The translations under genes were made by a program, and so were the position numbers. The notes beneath the pieces were generated by a model that worked only from the letters and a program-made list of their open reading frames with translations, was not told where the DNA came from and did no database searches. 64,000 bases of DNA from Rhodamnia argentea (Eukaryota > Streptophyta > Magnoliopsida > Myrtales > Myrtaceae): positions 14,341,311-14,405,310 of the forward strand of contig NC_063155.1 of assembly GCF_020921035.1 (NCBI RefSeq), read 5' to 3'. Every line of letters starts with the position of its first letter. Within the stretch, counting starts at the first letter, position 1. Shown here piece by piece: positions 37,527 to 50,800 of this stretch.

Positions 37527-38992
37527 TGGTGCTTGGGTTACTCCTCAGCTCTCTCCCTCTCTCGACCTCGCAAAAACGAAACGCAGCGAAAGTGCGGAAG
37601 ATGAAATGAAACCGCTCAGCGCTCAAAACAGCGTCACCGGGTTGGGAATTTGGGCCTTCCGGTTCACCGCGGCCCAAGTTTTCGGCCCACTTCCGGTCCA
37701 CCCACCCCCTCCAAAATACTTGGAGATCGCGAGTTAGGCATGGCCACGGACCGTGAACCACCGGTTCCGGTTCGTGGCCACTATGGAACCGGAACCAGCC
37801 CTTGAAGGGGCAGTTCCAGTTTCGGGGTGGGGCCCAGGGGGGAGGGAAAGAGCCGTTGCTCTTTCCCTAATTTTTTAAAATCGAAATCGGCCCGTGAGGG
37901 GTCGAGCCGGTTGAGAACCGTTGGTCCCGGTCAACGGGCCGGTTTCGGTTCTTCTACAGGTCGGTTCCAGGCTCAAATCGTTCTATCACGAGGAGCGGAC
38001 AACGATTTGGTTGAGGAGTCGCGGGGGGGAAGAAAACTGAAATATTGAAGGAACAACCTAATCTTGTTCAATTTGGGGATTTTCCTTATATTTATATCCA
38101 ACTTTAAATTTCGGACAAAATTAAAATTAGTTTTAGTGGCCAGAAATGTCGGCCAAAACGAATATTTGGCCATTCGAAGAATTCATACTCTTATTTGAGA
38201 TTGGTTTGGCCACTTCAGCTCTTATTTAAAACAACGCCTAATTTTACTCTCTTTTGAGAAAAGTCGTGCTTGGTAGGACTTTTGAGGAAATTTTTTGGGG
38301 AATTTGCAAAAGAATTCAGACGAAAGCGGTTTTTCTAAATGCAAACAATGTCCAATAAAATGGAATATAAAAGTATATTGGGAATCAACTTGGATTTAAA
38401 AGCTATTTGAAAAAAAAAATTATAACTGTAAAAGATTTTTGTTATATTTTTACAAAAAAGCTCAAACCTCTGTTCGCCGGGCTCAAGCCGCGCGAGAGAG
38501 CCAGATTTGGCGCCCGCTCTCTTACTCACGCATCCCCACTCTTGGCTCTTAAGAAGGTGGGGGAATCGAGCTGTCCACCTCACCTTTCCCAAGTGAGAAA
38601 GATGAACACCGGGGCAACCCCTAATGATTTGAGTTTCGAAAGTTTAGGAGGGCCAAAGTTAGGAAAAAGAGGAAAATTACCTTGACATTTTGAGAATGCC
38701 AAGGCTCAAAATTTCCTAAAAACCTGCCTCGGACCTTAGACTATAAAAAGAAAAAAAAATGCAATGGATTTCACCGGACTCTCCAAAAGAAATTTGGCCG
38801 AAGTGGTCGCCGAAGTTAACCCCGCTTCGTTCGTTGTTTATGTTGGGATCTTCCCACGATTCAATTTAAGCCGCTAATCGTTGCCATGAACTGCAGAAAC
38901 TAAACGAAGGGCGGTCGGTCGGTCGGTCGGAGGTTCTAACTGCTGGCAGCTGCGAGTGTGCGTGGGTTGCCCAAGACCGGTACGTGAAGACG
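37527..38992. promoter_or_regulatory. Divergent intergenic region between mtACP and the SDR gene
   Basis: About 1.47 kb separates two start codons pointing away from each other, so it should hold both promoters. 37740-37980 is a GC-rich repeat built on GGTTCCGGTTC and its complement. 38914-38931 is a (GGTC)n run in the likely SDR leader. No TATA box could be assigned with confidence. Confidence 0.5.
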
Positions 38993-41900
38993 ATGATGAT
39001 ACTCCTGTTCCTGCTCTTCCTCGGCATCTCCGCTTTGCTCTTCAAGTTCATCACCGCCGATGGTGGTCCTCATCATCCTGTCTTCTCTCCTGCTCAGCGC
39101 CTCATGAGCTTCTTCGCTAACGCCATCTTATTTTCTTCCTTTCTTTCTCTGTCCTTGGTCAGGGGACTTCACGTTAATGTCGAAGAAGCACGTCAAGCGC
39201 GACGAGATCGAAGATAAGGTGAATAGCCCACGATCCGTCTTTATCTTGTCGCTGCTTTTTTTGCGCCCCCGCCCCCGGTTGAGGTTGGTCTTTGTTCGTA
39301 CGCGCAGGTTGTCTGGATCACTGGAGCTAGTCGTGGAATTGGTATGGTTTCGTCTCTGCTGCGTCGTGTCTTCCTATTGCTTCGTTTAGCTCGCCTATCG
39401 CGATTCTGGGTCATGCCATCCATTTCTACCTTACCGAGTATTCTTCTCTTCGTGCTGGATTTTCGAAGGGGAGATTCTCGCGAAGCAACTAGCGAATTTG
39501 GGGGCGAAGCTCATACTCTCTGCTCGGAACGAAGCTGAATTGGAGCGCGTCAAGGCTCAACTCACAGGTAATGTCATTTTTCGGTTATATCCCGCGACTG
39601 AATTGCCCACGATTGGGATTGCCCACGACAACGCTACTTGCGCATGGGATGCTCGCAGGCAAACATGCGCCCAATGAAGTGCAAATCTTGCCGCTCGATT
39701 TGGCGTCCGGAGAGGATTCTCTTCGGCAGGCTGTGGAGAAGGCTGAATCTTTCTTCGCTCGCTCTGGTGTTGACATCATGATCCACAATGCGGCCTTCGA
39801 GCGCCCAGTAAGTTGAGAGCCCTTCTTGAGCGGATTACTTATGAAGAATGCACATCACACTTGCATAGTGAGGATGCTGGAATTAGCAGAATTAAGAAGT
39901 CGGTCCTTCGCTTTTGGTGGATGTTTACGCAAACCGGCATGGTTAAAATAATATGCTTTTAGAAGATTGAGTGTGATGCCTGGAGGTACAGTAAAGTTAT
40001 TTATCTAGAAAACAAAAATCTGGAAGATGAGGTCGAGTGACAGAATATAATCACTGCAACGATTTTCACAATGCATGGCAGTTCAAATTAATGTCATAAG
40101 ACAAAGAAGCTCATTGAAAAGAATAGAAAAGAACCCAAAAGGAAAGGTAAGGAAAAGTATACCAACAAAATTAGCTCTTGCTTTAGCTGTTTGAATATAC
40201 AGGGAATAGTTAATACCACTCTTCCTTCAATTATTGGATACTAGAGTAGCTATAAACTATCTTTTCTCACTAGCGTGAGACGGTAAACTTCCTACATCTT
40301 TAGTTCAATGCACTGGGTTCTTTGGTGGTCTCCGTTTTGAACTAGAAAGGGATACACAAAGATGCTAGCCTGGTCTGCACCCATCATATCATCCGGTTTT
40401 GATATTCTTATATCCCTGAAACTGCTTGTGTCATAAGAGAGGGTGCATGTGTACTGTGAGTAGCTAGGCCTTCATAATCAATCTTTTTGACTGTGGCAGA
40501 AATCAACAGCTTTGGATGTGACGGAAGAAAGCCTTCAGGTATAGAAAAATCTTGCTCTGAAACCAACAGTTTGACCAAATTTCTAAGACAGTCACATATT
40601 TCAATCTTATAGACAGCTGTTTTTCTCTCCTCTTATGCACTGATGGTGTTTCTGTTACAATTAGATCAGCAGGTTAACTCTTAACTTACCAACTATGCTC
40701 ATCTTTTGTGCAACTAGGCAACGTTCGATGTTAATGTCTTTGGGACTCTATCTTTGACTCGGCTTTTGGCACCTTTCATGCTCAGACGTGGTAGGGGTCA
40801 GTTTGTTGTGGTACGTGCAAATAATTGGTTGGTGTTTACTATCCTTGGCAAGGAAAGATTCTTAAGGAAATTGGAAACTTTATGTCAAAATATGGGTGAT
40901 TCTTGATATGTAGTCTCTCAAAATTTTCTAAAGCCTAGATCAGATATGTGAAAGAGGCACTTTTTTTGTTGAGATACAATGGGTAGCACGGAGGTTTGGA
41001 ACTGGAGATCCCTTTGAACAACCTGTTCTAATTCTCTTATTGGTCTTGGATTTCTATGTTTAAGTAAATGTTAGCTTTACTGTATTTTCCCTGCTATAAC
41101 GGCTCTAGTTGAATACTGAATCATTTTTCTTGCCTTTGCCAATAACCATTTCGTTAGTCATGTTTTCATCAAAAAGCTTCTGTTTTTGCCCTTTCGCAGA
41201 TGAGTAGTGCAGCTGGGAAAGCACCTGCACCTGGTCAAGCTGTGTATTCTGCATCCAAGTTTGCATTGAATGGTTACTTCCATACTTTGCGTTCTGAGGT
41301 ATAGAGGTTGTTCTGTTCTCAAGGGTATATTTGTGACTGTCTGTTTGGTAGTGTCTTCACTTTCTGGCTTACATATTTGGAGGAAGAGCTATCACTGAGA
41401 TAGCCTGCGAGCAGAAGTTATGCGTCGCCTTGGTGCATTAAAGTATGGCTCTATCAGGAGTTCCAGAGTACAGAAATTGTATTATGTGAAATGATTGGAT
41501 ATGAGACTCACATGGTTGCATTCTTAAGCTGTAGATAGAGACAATTGTGCAAGAGTTACCTTGATAAATTTTTTATGCTAAATTGATGACGAAGTGGAGC
41601 ATTACAAAGGAAGGAATCTACCATGTGAACTTGGAACAAAGAGATTTGCTCTTGTGGTACCTCTCAAGCATCCTGCTGGAGAAAGGGTGCCTTGCACAGT
41701 TGTTAATTCCGATCAACAGCTGCCCTTACCAGTTACCATGATCATGAATCCTCTTGAAATTGAAACTCGAAGAGTTCACTCAATAATTGCTATTAGTCAA
41801 CTGGGACTACTTCAGAATTGTCTGTATGACCACTTCCTCTTAGATGTTCAAATCTTCACATCTTTTCTTGTCCCATTACAAGGATATCCGTAATCTCCTT

Positions 41901-44688
41901 TTTAACGGACAGTTGGATTTGGATCATTTAAACTTTTCTTTGGTACTTGGTATTGGGACAGCTGAGATAATCTTATGATGTAGCCCGAAGAGTCTATCTA
42001 GAATAACACAAGAAAAGATCCTTACAAGGAAAGTTGTGGTTGGGTCTGACAAGGTTCAGTGAAGACGAACTTTCTCGTTACAGAAAGCTTGTGATGAAGT
42101 AGATTGCGACTGTCAAAAACTAGAGAAGGGCTGGGATGTCTTCACGACAAACAGTCCAACTTGTACAAGTGTCCTACTCTTATGCATGTCTAATAAGTGG
42201 TTAAAAGGTCCCCGCTGGCAATTATGTGAACACAACGGACTGTGACATTCTTATTGTTTCTTTACAAACATGACAACAATGCTTTGATGTTTTACTCCTC
42301 TGTTAGTTCACGATTCTCATGCATGATTTTCTATAAGTGCATCTTCTGGAGATAATGCTCATCTCTTCCTTAAGTTGTATTTCTTTCAAAGGATGCCTAT
42401 TTTTTCCTCATGCTTGCAGCTCTGCCAGAAAGGAATCAAGGTGACTGTTGTTTGTCCTGGACCGATAGAGACATCCAATGGATCTGGAGCAACAACATCA
42501 ACGAAAAGAAGCTCCTCAGAGGTGATTTTGCACTATTCCTAGATTTTGCGGACAGAATAGGAGCACTTGTTATTGATACAGCTCTCAAATTCTTCGGCCA
42601 AGGACGATTCCAAATGTTTACTTGCTTTCATTAGTCAACTGCAACTTTCTAATGAGCAAATCACTCATGATTTATGCCTTCTTTCCTATTTCAAGGGTGT
42701 GATGAACTTATAAGTTGCCAACTAGAGGCTGATATACATGCAGCGGGTGTTACTCTTATTGCCAAGTTATCAAAAGCAGGGCAGCTGCTTCGCTTGTGTC
42801 CAGTTGAAAGCTCTGTAGCATCCATTGAAGAAGAACTTTTCCATGGACTGGCCATATTTTTGCAAAGAAGTAGAAAAATCTAGAGCAAAGAACATATTTA
42901 GCACTTATCATGTAACCCACCAAAACATGATTGCGTTGCTGGCAGAACTGAGAGTTGTCTTGTGATACCGTGAACAGCTCTTAAGAGATATTTATAGCCA
43001 GGAGAACAGAGAAAAGAAATTAATGACTCCAAAAACAGAACCTTAATATGGGAAACTTTTCTTAATAGATTACTTCCAGTTTTGGTGGTGGATGTTCTCA
43101 ATATTACTACGAAAATGCCTCCTTGCCATCAGCAAAACAGTAGTTTCTGCACTTTTTGAGCTGGGCAGAAGAGAATCTGCCACTCAGCAATGTTACTATT
43201 CTCTTCATTCGTCAATGCCTAAAAATTGTTAAATCAACCTACTATGACATAGTTTCTCTTTCTTTGGTCATGTTCATGGCTTCTGTTGTATCATTTGTTT
43301 TCTGCCTTACCTCTACCTCTTCGTACTTACAGAAGCGTGTGTCATCTGAAAGATGTGCTGAATTGACGATAATTGCAGCCTCTCATGGCTTAAAGGAAGC
43401 TTGGATCTCATACCAGGTTGGTCTTGCCTATGCTTTTTTTTTTTTTTTTTTTTTTCGGACTTAGAACTTCCCAGCTTCATCATCTCATTTTTTGGATTAT
43501 CCTCCATTTTTGTAATACATCTTGTTTGTTTTGTATGTTCTCTTTATTTTCAACGTCATGCTCTAACCTCTCTCAAGAGTTGAGAAGTTTCCTGCAGAAC
43601 GCTTGTCAAATTAATAATGTGCAAGATCTGTCTTGGAAATGGAAAATGACCCAATTGTGATGTTACTTCAAAAACTTTATGCTTGAGGAATGAAGTCCTA
43701 TAAAATGTCAGCATTCAGCGGTGCTTCTCTCTTATTTTCGTGTTAAGACACTTTTGCAACTTAGCATTTGATAAATCCAAGATATCAACAATTTCCTGGA
43801 TATTATTGAAAAGAATATTTGACTGCTGAATGACCACACTTTAAAGAGTTGGAAGGCAATGGGATTCAATTTGACAGTTTCATTGGGCAGGTCCTCTTCA
43901 ATAGTAGGAGTGCTTCTAAAAGAGTCTCTATCATAAATAGTATATCTTCCATAGCAGATAATTGCTTCTTGTGGCCAACTTTGTGGACTCCATTTGTAAC
44001 TATGGCCAAGTTGGATCATTGGAGGAAATGCTCTTGAAGAACACTCCTAAGTCCTAATGAACTGGATCAGTATTTCTAGTTTGATGATGTGACGTACTCT
44101 CAAAATAGGTAGGAGCTCAGTAGTGAGCCGTGAGTAGCGTATAGTTTGACGAACTATGGTTGCAAATCTATTGTTGCTCTTTTGATGGGCACATACATGC
44201 ATGCAGATAGTTCCATGCTGAATCTGTCATCCGGTAGAATTGTATGATGCAATGCCTCTCTGTTCTCATTCTCAACTTAACTGCATATATATCTCATGGA
44301 GTAAGTGGCTTTCTTGCAGCCTGTACTTGCTGTGATGTATTTGGTGCAGTACATGCCAACAATGGGCTATTTTCTCATGGACAAGGTACTTCCCATGCAT
44401 TCCCTGATACAGGAATTGTCACATTTAGTTCTAGAAACGAAGGTTTGGTCTTACTTGGTGCTCTTGAAATGCTATGTCTCTCCTGGATACTCTTTTACTA
44501 GCCAAAAAGACAATATTCTGGTCTGCCCTTGTGTTTTTGGTCACTCCAATTCATTCTGTCTGAATTCACTGGGGGTTTTTTTGGGTGACAATGATTTCTA
44601 GATTGGCGGGAATCGACTAGAAGCAGCTGCTAAAAAAGGCAACACCTATTCTTTGGGGTTGATTTTTGGGAAAAGAAAGGCAACATGA
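38993..44688 (+). CDS. Membrane-anchored short-chain dehydrogenase/reductase (DHRS7-like)
   Basis: NAD(P)-dependent oxidoreductase of the classical SDR family; the substrate is unknown. Twelve exons: 38993-39062, 39163-39218, 39308-39341, 39469-39567, 39659-39807, 40500-40538, 40718-40810, 41200-41298, 42420-42521, 43333-43416, 44320-44385, 44602-44688. All have GT-AG borders and sum to 978 bp, or 325 residues. ATG 38993 is chosen as the first ATG of the open frame. Residues 1-20 (MMILLFLLFLGISALLFKFI) form a hydrophobic anchor or signal. The cofactor motif is TGASRGIG, and Arg in LILSARNEAELE suggests NADP(H). HNAA replaces the usual NNAG. The catalytic Ser is in VVMSSAAGK and Tyr/Lys in YSASKFAL, with CPGPIET after them. 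Plant proteins annotated DHRS7-like have this layout. It is probably on the ER or another endomembrane. The catalytic set looks intact. Confidence 0.92.
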
Positions 44689-45977
44689 ATCCATCAACTG
44701 GCACAGTTCATTTGTCGCGGTACTGTACACATTTCGAGTACTCCTCCCTACGGGCCAAGAGTTGCATTCTGACAGATTAATAATGCTCGCATGAGCTGAC
44801 TATGAAAGCAGGCACCTGAAATTATAATCACTTTGACCAATTTGTAATATGTCAATTTTTTCTATGCAAATTCGGTGACCGTGATTTTTCAGGTGTCCAC
44901 CTCAATCCCATGAGGCAGCCGTTTCTGGGATTGATCTCACGCATCCCACAGCAAATTTCCACCACTGTTTCAGTATAGTCCTGTGTAGGGGTAAGCACCT
45001 GTCAAAGTAGGCCCCAGAACCGGAACGGATCAATTTTATCCGGTCGTTTCTAGTCCAATTCTAGGGTTTACAGGGTAGATTTCAGGTTCTAAAGATTGAG
45101 AACCGATCCCGACAAAGTAGGTTTCAAGTTCCACTTTTGGAATCTATCCACCCAAGCACCGCTAACCCCAACTTGCGCACCTTTCAAACTCATCGGGCAA
45201 AAGTTTTTGCACTTTCGAGATTATGCCTATTTGTCATACAATACCAAAAGTAACAATCACTTCCCCGAGGCTTCCCCGGCTGAATGGTGTGCTTTGTAGC
45301 TTCTAGCAGTGTTTAATCTATCTCCAACTTTGATGAACGCACACACATTTGGCAGACTCTTCAAGAAACGCATTGTTTGATCTCCACCTCCTTCAAAAGA
45401 ATTCAATTATTTCATGCTGCCCATAGCTCTCAACATTCCATGATAACGTAGCTGAAGATGATATATTGTTTCCAGCTTTTATGGATTAACAGCTTTTAGC
45501 GAATAGAAATTTCTGTTGTTGCTTTACTTTCATTTTGCTTGATTAATAGATGAGTTGAACACTTCCCAATTGCCTTAATTTTTGTTTGCCTTTTCGCCGT
45601 TATGATGCTCTACGATTTTTGCAATAATTGCTATTTGTCTCGATTGTAAATTATGGGGTGTTTTACCAAAGTTCGTCCTTTCAAAGAACAAAATGATAAA
45701 ATTGAAAAAAAAAAAAAAAGAACAAGGAATTGGCCAGTCTTAGATAGACCCTAGGACTAGGCCAGACAATCAGGGTCGTGGCGGTAGGTTTCAGGTTCTA
45801 AATATTGAAACCGGTCCCAACAAAAAAGTTTACAAGTTCTAGATTCGGAACCTACCCACTACGAAATTGCTCACCCTGAGGAGCATATAGTCTGGTTTTT
45901 TAACAGGCAAGGTGACTTAAGTAACATTGCTGTCAATGAATGTTTTCTCTACCCCTTCCGATCCCAGATACCTGAAC

Positions 45978-46021
<44 letters not shown>

Positions 46022-46395
46022 CTCAAGGCCATCCAACAAAAGCGTAGTTGGCGCTGCTAATGCATGCTAAGAGCCAAAATGTGATGCAACAATTCTTGAA
46101 ATTGTGACTTGAGGCAGGTAATGTGGACTCAAGTCACTTGTGCTTGTGCTTGTGTAGAATTATCCAAGAAGAAAGCCCAAGGATCCTCTTAAGGCATCGT
46201 TCAACTAACGACCAACCTACGTCATGTACATTCTTAGCGGGGAAAGTTCCATGACACAGATGCCCCTTCCCCAAAAAACATGGATCGCGTATTAAAAACA
46301 ACCCGTGGACCGACTTCATTTGCCATAGAGCATTTTCAACAATGATAACGGTTGAACGCCCGACCGGCCAACTCGAGTGCCATAATAAAAACAAC
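44689..46395. other. Intergenic DNA between convergent genes
   Basis: Holds the 3' ends of the SDR gene (plus) and PrfB (minus). A repeat motif occurs twice in direct orientation: TTTCAGGTTCTAAAGATTGA near 45078 and TTTCAGGTTCTAAATATTGA near 45788, each followed by CCGGTCCC-like or CCGATCCC text. A GA run lies at about 45980-46018. No gene recognised. Confidence 0.5.
45980..46018. repeat. (GA)n microsatellite
   Basis: An uninterrupted GA run of nearly 40 bp between the SDR and PrfB 3' ends. Confidence 0.95.
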
Positions 46396-49300
46396 CTACT
46401 GACCAACTTCATTCGCTGACATTGACATGCTGTACTTGTATTTGAGGTACGTTTTAATGAACGGATCCAACTCACCGTCCATTACAGATGTGATATCCGA
46501 TGTCTCGTATCCCGTCCTCACATCCTTGACGAGTTTGTAGGGATGGAATACGTAGTTTCGAATTTGCTGGCCCCACTCAGCCTTGACGGCATCTCCCCGT
46601 ATTTGCTTGATTTCGGATGCTCTCTGTTCTTCTGCTATAACAAGTAGCTTTGCTTTCAATCGGCTGAGCGCTTTAATCTTGTTTGCTAGCTGGGATCTTT
46701 CCTCTGCGTTTGCAGTTACTGAAATATCAGTTCGCTATCAACAGGGAACGAGCTGAGACTTCATGTGGCCACAAATAGAAGTTTGAAGTCCAAAGAGCTC
46801 GCCTGACCACTCTCTTAAGAACCGTTGAGACAGTATTTAAAGAAATGAATTACCAAGAGCTTTTTTGCACCTTAGGTGAGGTGAATTAGTTCAAATTTTA
46901 CTCGAAGATATTTCAGTTGAGAACTATGGAAGAAGAGGACAAATGGACCATAACCAATGTTTTGAAGTTCTAGGGAGCATCAATTCATTGTCCTAGGAAA
47001 AAGTGAATATATCCTCCAAAGTACTGTTGAAATAACCTATGCCAAGAAAATCGGCGTTAACAATGGAAAGCAGAACTTAGATATGAACTAGACCTTTGCA
47101 CTTGACAGTTTCAGATGTGGCGATAGATACCTGTACAGCGAACAGTGACCCCACTGGGTATGTGAGTGATCCGCACTGCCGTTTCTACCTTGTTCACATT
47201 CTGGCCACCTTTCCCTCCTGCTCTGGAAAAACTAATTTCCAAATCTTCCTCAGGAATTTCAACATTTAAAGATTCTTCAGGAAGAAGAGGCATAACTTCA
47301 ACTCCAGAAAAGCTAGTCTGCATGGTTTTCAAGATAGAAAATAGGTAGTAAATCTGCTCTTGTTCTTGAAGGAAAAATGACTAACCGAGAGCACTTTCAT
47401 AGGTTCCCCAAAAACACGATCTTCACAAACAGTGGGCCATCATAATAATCGATATTACCTGACGAAGACCTTTTGCATTGAATGGAGATTGTCGGACGAT
47501 CCTGTGAGTCCCCTTTTCACCGGATAGATATCCATATGCATAGCGCCCTTCCACTTCAAGAGTTGCTGACTTGATCCCAGCTTCCTCTCCCATGGATTTC
47601 TCAACAACTCTTGTTTTATATCTCTGTTTCTCGCCCCATCTCACATACATCCTGAGAAGCATGTCAGCCCAATCCTGCACTGAAGTCGATCATAATAATT
47701 TACAGAAAGAAGAATAGAGGATACCGCAGCTCACATACTAGACAGATTCATGCATTGCTTACGTAAAAGGCAGATTAGCATTCTCAATTCTATTAATTAA
47801 ATGCTATTTAACATTATTAAACATAGATTTTTAGACATAATGAAAGACACTTTGAGGGTCGATCGATATAGTGCAGACGCGCATGACATGAGACGTGTGG
47901 CCACTACGGACCCAATGGACCCACTTCAAAAAGAAAACTGCGTTTGACAAACCATCATATCTAATCATTTAGTTTAGGCTCCAGAAGTATTTTCTACATA
48001 TTGCACTATTAACGTATTCAATATCCATAACTAAATCAAATCAAGAATTTACCCTATGGCATGTGGGTGATGGTAGAGAATCATGTAAACACTAAGCCAA
48101 CAGAAGAAAAGGCTTCACACCGTTTCTTCAAAGGACGGCTAATCCTCAGCAATAGGAAGCCTTCAGAAATATTCGCATATAGACTAAAATTAACTGCATC
48201 ACCAAGGAATAGTTTTCTAAACCTTAATGTTACTTAGCATGTGCTTATTTTATGAAAATGATTTTCATGAAACGATTTTCTGAACTTTCATATGTTTGGT
48301 TCGCTTAAAGTGGACAATCAAAGAAAACAAATTTACGGTCGAGGAAAGGAATAATATATAAAATTGAGGAAAACAGTTTCTCCATCCTAAAAAGAAGAAA
48401 TTGTCCTAAGCTCCTTTTCCACACATATGCTCACACAGAGCCTCAATCTACTCTCTCTCACGCAAAGTTTTATGTGCACTAAGAGATTAAGTTTGTTAAT
48501 TATCTGCATTATCTAATTTTTTAGGGCATCCTTTTTTAGGTGCCTTATTCTAAAAATGAAAAAAAATAAAAAAAATAAAATTTGTACTTCATAAATTAAA
48601 AAATATCTCATATAAACATCTCAATATCATCTTAGTATCGTATATTAGGAACAAAATATGATTATAATAGACAACAATTTTGAAATAAAGATCTAAAAAT
48701 CGTAAAACTTTTCCAGTCTCACTTTCAAATACACCACCAAACAACTGAAGACCAACTATTTTCCTTTTAATTATTTTCATGAAAAACATTTTCCTCCATC
48801 AAGACGTTATTCACAAAACAAGCACAACCTTTGTCTCCCAAGGAACTGCCTGTCCCTTATTTACCTGTAGCCACCAATTCTTCATTATCTTATTGAAAGT
48901 TCGGAGATTCACATAGGCATTGACTTCACCAGTTAAGTTAACAGGATCTTATTATTACAATTTCAAGAGTTGGGCTAGAATTTCCAAGTGCAAGCCTTTG
49001 CTAGATCACATTGCCAGGTCGTTGAGTGTCTCAACAGGAAACCATGTACATCTTCCAACAACTATTGATGCTACCTCAAAGGTCTATGCCCAACAAAAGC
49101 AGAACGCCAGAGATGGCATATGAGTTTAGTTACCTGTGCGTCAGTACCACCTGCACCAGCTGTTATATTAACAACAGCACCTTCTTTGTCGTATGGACCA
49201 GAGAGGAGTTCAGTTAACTCAAAGCGATCCAATGCCTTGTTTAGCTCTTTGATAATACTGGCAGCCTCTTCAAGAAGTCCCCTATCTTTAGAGTCCATTT

Positions 49301-50800
49301 CCTCAGTTAACATGACTATAGTTTCTGCCTCTTCAACCTGATTAGGAGTTACGCATTTTAGAGAGCACGTCTTCCAAATGAAAATATCTCCATTTATAGA
49401 ACATATTTAATTGAAGCTTTTAAGAACGATCTGCATCAAAAGGGTCTCATTTTCAAATTTCACTTTGATGCTAATGATTAATCAGTATAAGCATAATAGA
49501 TCATAAGAGGTCAACTCTAGACCTTTTGCGACAATTACACTATATCTACTAAACTGAGAGACAACTTAAGAAGGTCCATATCGCTGCTTAAATTCTCCAA
49601 AGGACATCAAAATATGTTGAATCTCCATTATATACTGAAAATAGCTTGACGTACAACCAATTCAATCAATCTGCAAGGTCAAACTACAAAATGCCAATTT
49701 TCACAAGCTGCTTATCAACAATTGAAGATTTAACCTAACGCGGCTATCAATGATGATGAGGATAATCATCAACAGGGATTGCAAAAATGTTGATTTCTCT
49801 CCCAGTTTATCATACTGGGCTACTGATATGTATTACACACGAATATGTACCACAAAAAACCAAAGAGTGGCAACAATACAAATTCCGAAAATGCATGTAG
49901 TTCTGCTACGATCGACTCCTGACCCTAAGCTATTTCAAACTTCCGAATTCCACAAACTCATCGGCGAGAATGTGGTCTGCAAAACCAGAGGGAATGTATA
50001 ACCATAAGTCAAAGAGAAGCTTTCCCTTTAATGGACGCTTGACAGCATGACTACAAAAGACAGCAGAAACACGAAAAGCTTGAATTTGCAGTGGCAGATG
50101 GCAAAAGGGTTGATTTTTCAACAATCTAGGTGCTGCGAAATAGATGGTACTCAACACAACAATTCAGTGCTTTACCCCCAAAAGAAAAAAAAACACACGC
50201 ACAACAATTCAGTGGAGAAGACAGATATGGGTAGGAGTCCAAACCTGTGTTTTGAAGTCAGAAAGCAGTCTGATCTTGTCTTTGACATCAGTCAATGCCA
50301 AGAGGGTTTGGTGAGCTTTAGCACGGTCATCCCAGAAGGAGGCATCAGATGCTTTCACCTCCCAATGTGCCAATTCTTTCTCCAACTGTTGGAGACCCGC
50401 AGATGCCCTGATATCCTCGACACGGGCAGATGCAGTTTCCACCTCTCTTCTCAAGGAGTAGAAATCTGAAGGCAAATCATGTAGAGGAAGCCAAAGGAAA
50501 GAATGTCACCTCCATTAACTATCCAAACCCAGAAAAAAAAAAAAAATTGTCCCTCAAAGCAAGAAAAGGACCTTGCATCGCCCAGTCTCTTGAATCGGCT
50601 TCAACGCTCTGACTGAGCTGGTCATTAGAGGTCGAGCATACGACCGACCCGACCGAACGGACGCGAGAAGAAGGCGGAAGGAGACAAGCCATTGGGAGTT
50701 GGTGAAGACGAAGAGGATGAAGAAAGGGTCGTGCTCGCGGAGGAGAAACAGCTGATGCATTTGAGCAGCAAAAGGGTCGGACCAGAGTCAGACCCTCCAT
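46396..50800 (-). CDS. PRFB1: Chloroplast peptide chain release factor 2 (PrfB1/HCF109-like)
   Basis: Terminates plastid translation at UGA and UAA; the Arabidopsis counterpart (HCF109) is also linked to stability of UGA-containing plastid mRNAs. Six exons: 50572-50800, 50245-50465, 49134-49337, 47459-47674, 47131-47317, 46396-46703. They total 1365 bp, or 454 residues, and all phases close. ATG 50800 gives a Ser/Arg/Pro-rich N-terminus consistent with a plastid transit peptide (about 70 residues). The core begins [18 protein letters not shown]. The stop-codon recognition tripeptide Ser-Pro-Phe is at residues 281-283 ([10 protein letters not shown]), diagnostic for RF2 rather than RF1. The GGQ peptide-release motif is at 327-329 ([12 protein letters not shown]). 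The C-terminus ends SMSANEVGQ. Unlike most bacterial RF2 genes there is no in-frame stop or programmed frameshift. The last acceptor was chosen as AACGCAG|AGG to give [12 protein letters not shown]. Confidence 0.95.

Noticed and set aside
41594..42883. Open frames inside introns 8 and 9 of the SDR gene
   Set aside because: They are bounded by the SDR exons, lack starts in context and match no family. Most likely chance frames in introns.
46134..46475. Minus-strand frame overlapping the PrfB1 stop codon
   Set aside because: Different frame from the last PrfB1 exon and without domain similarity; a shadow.
47131..47674. Possible programmed +1 frameshift as in bacterial RF2
   Set aside because: The six exons close in frame with no internal UGA; no frameshift site is needed.
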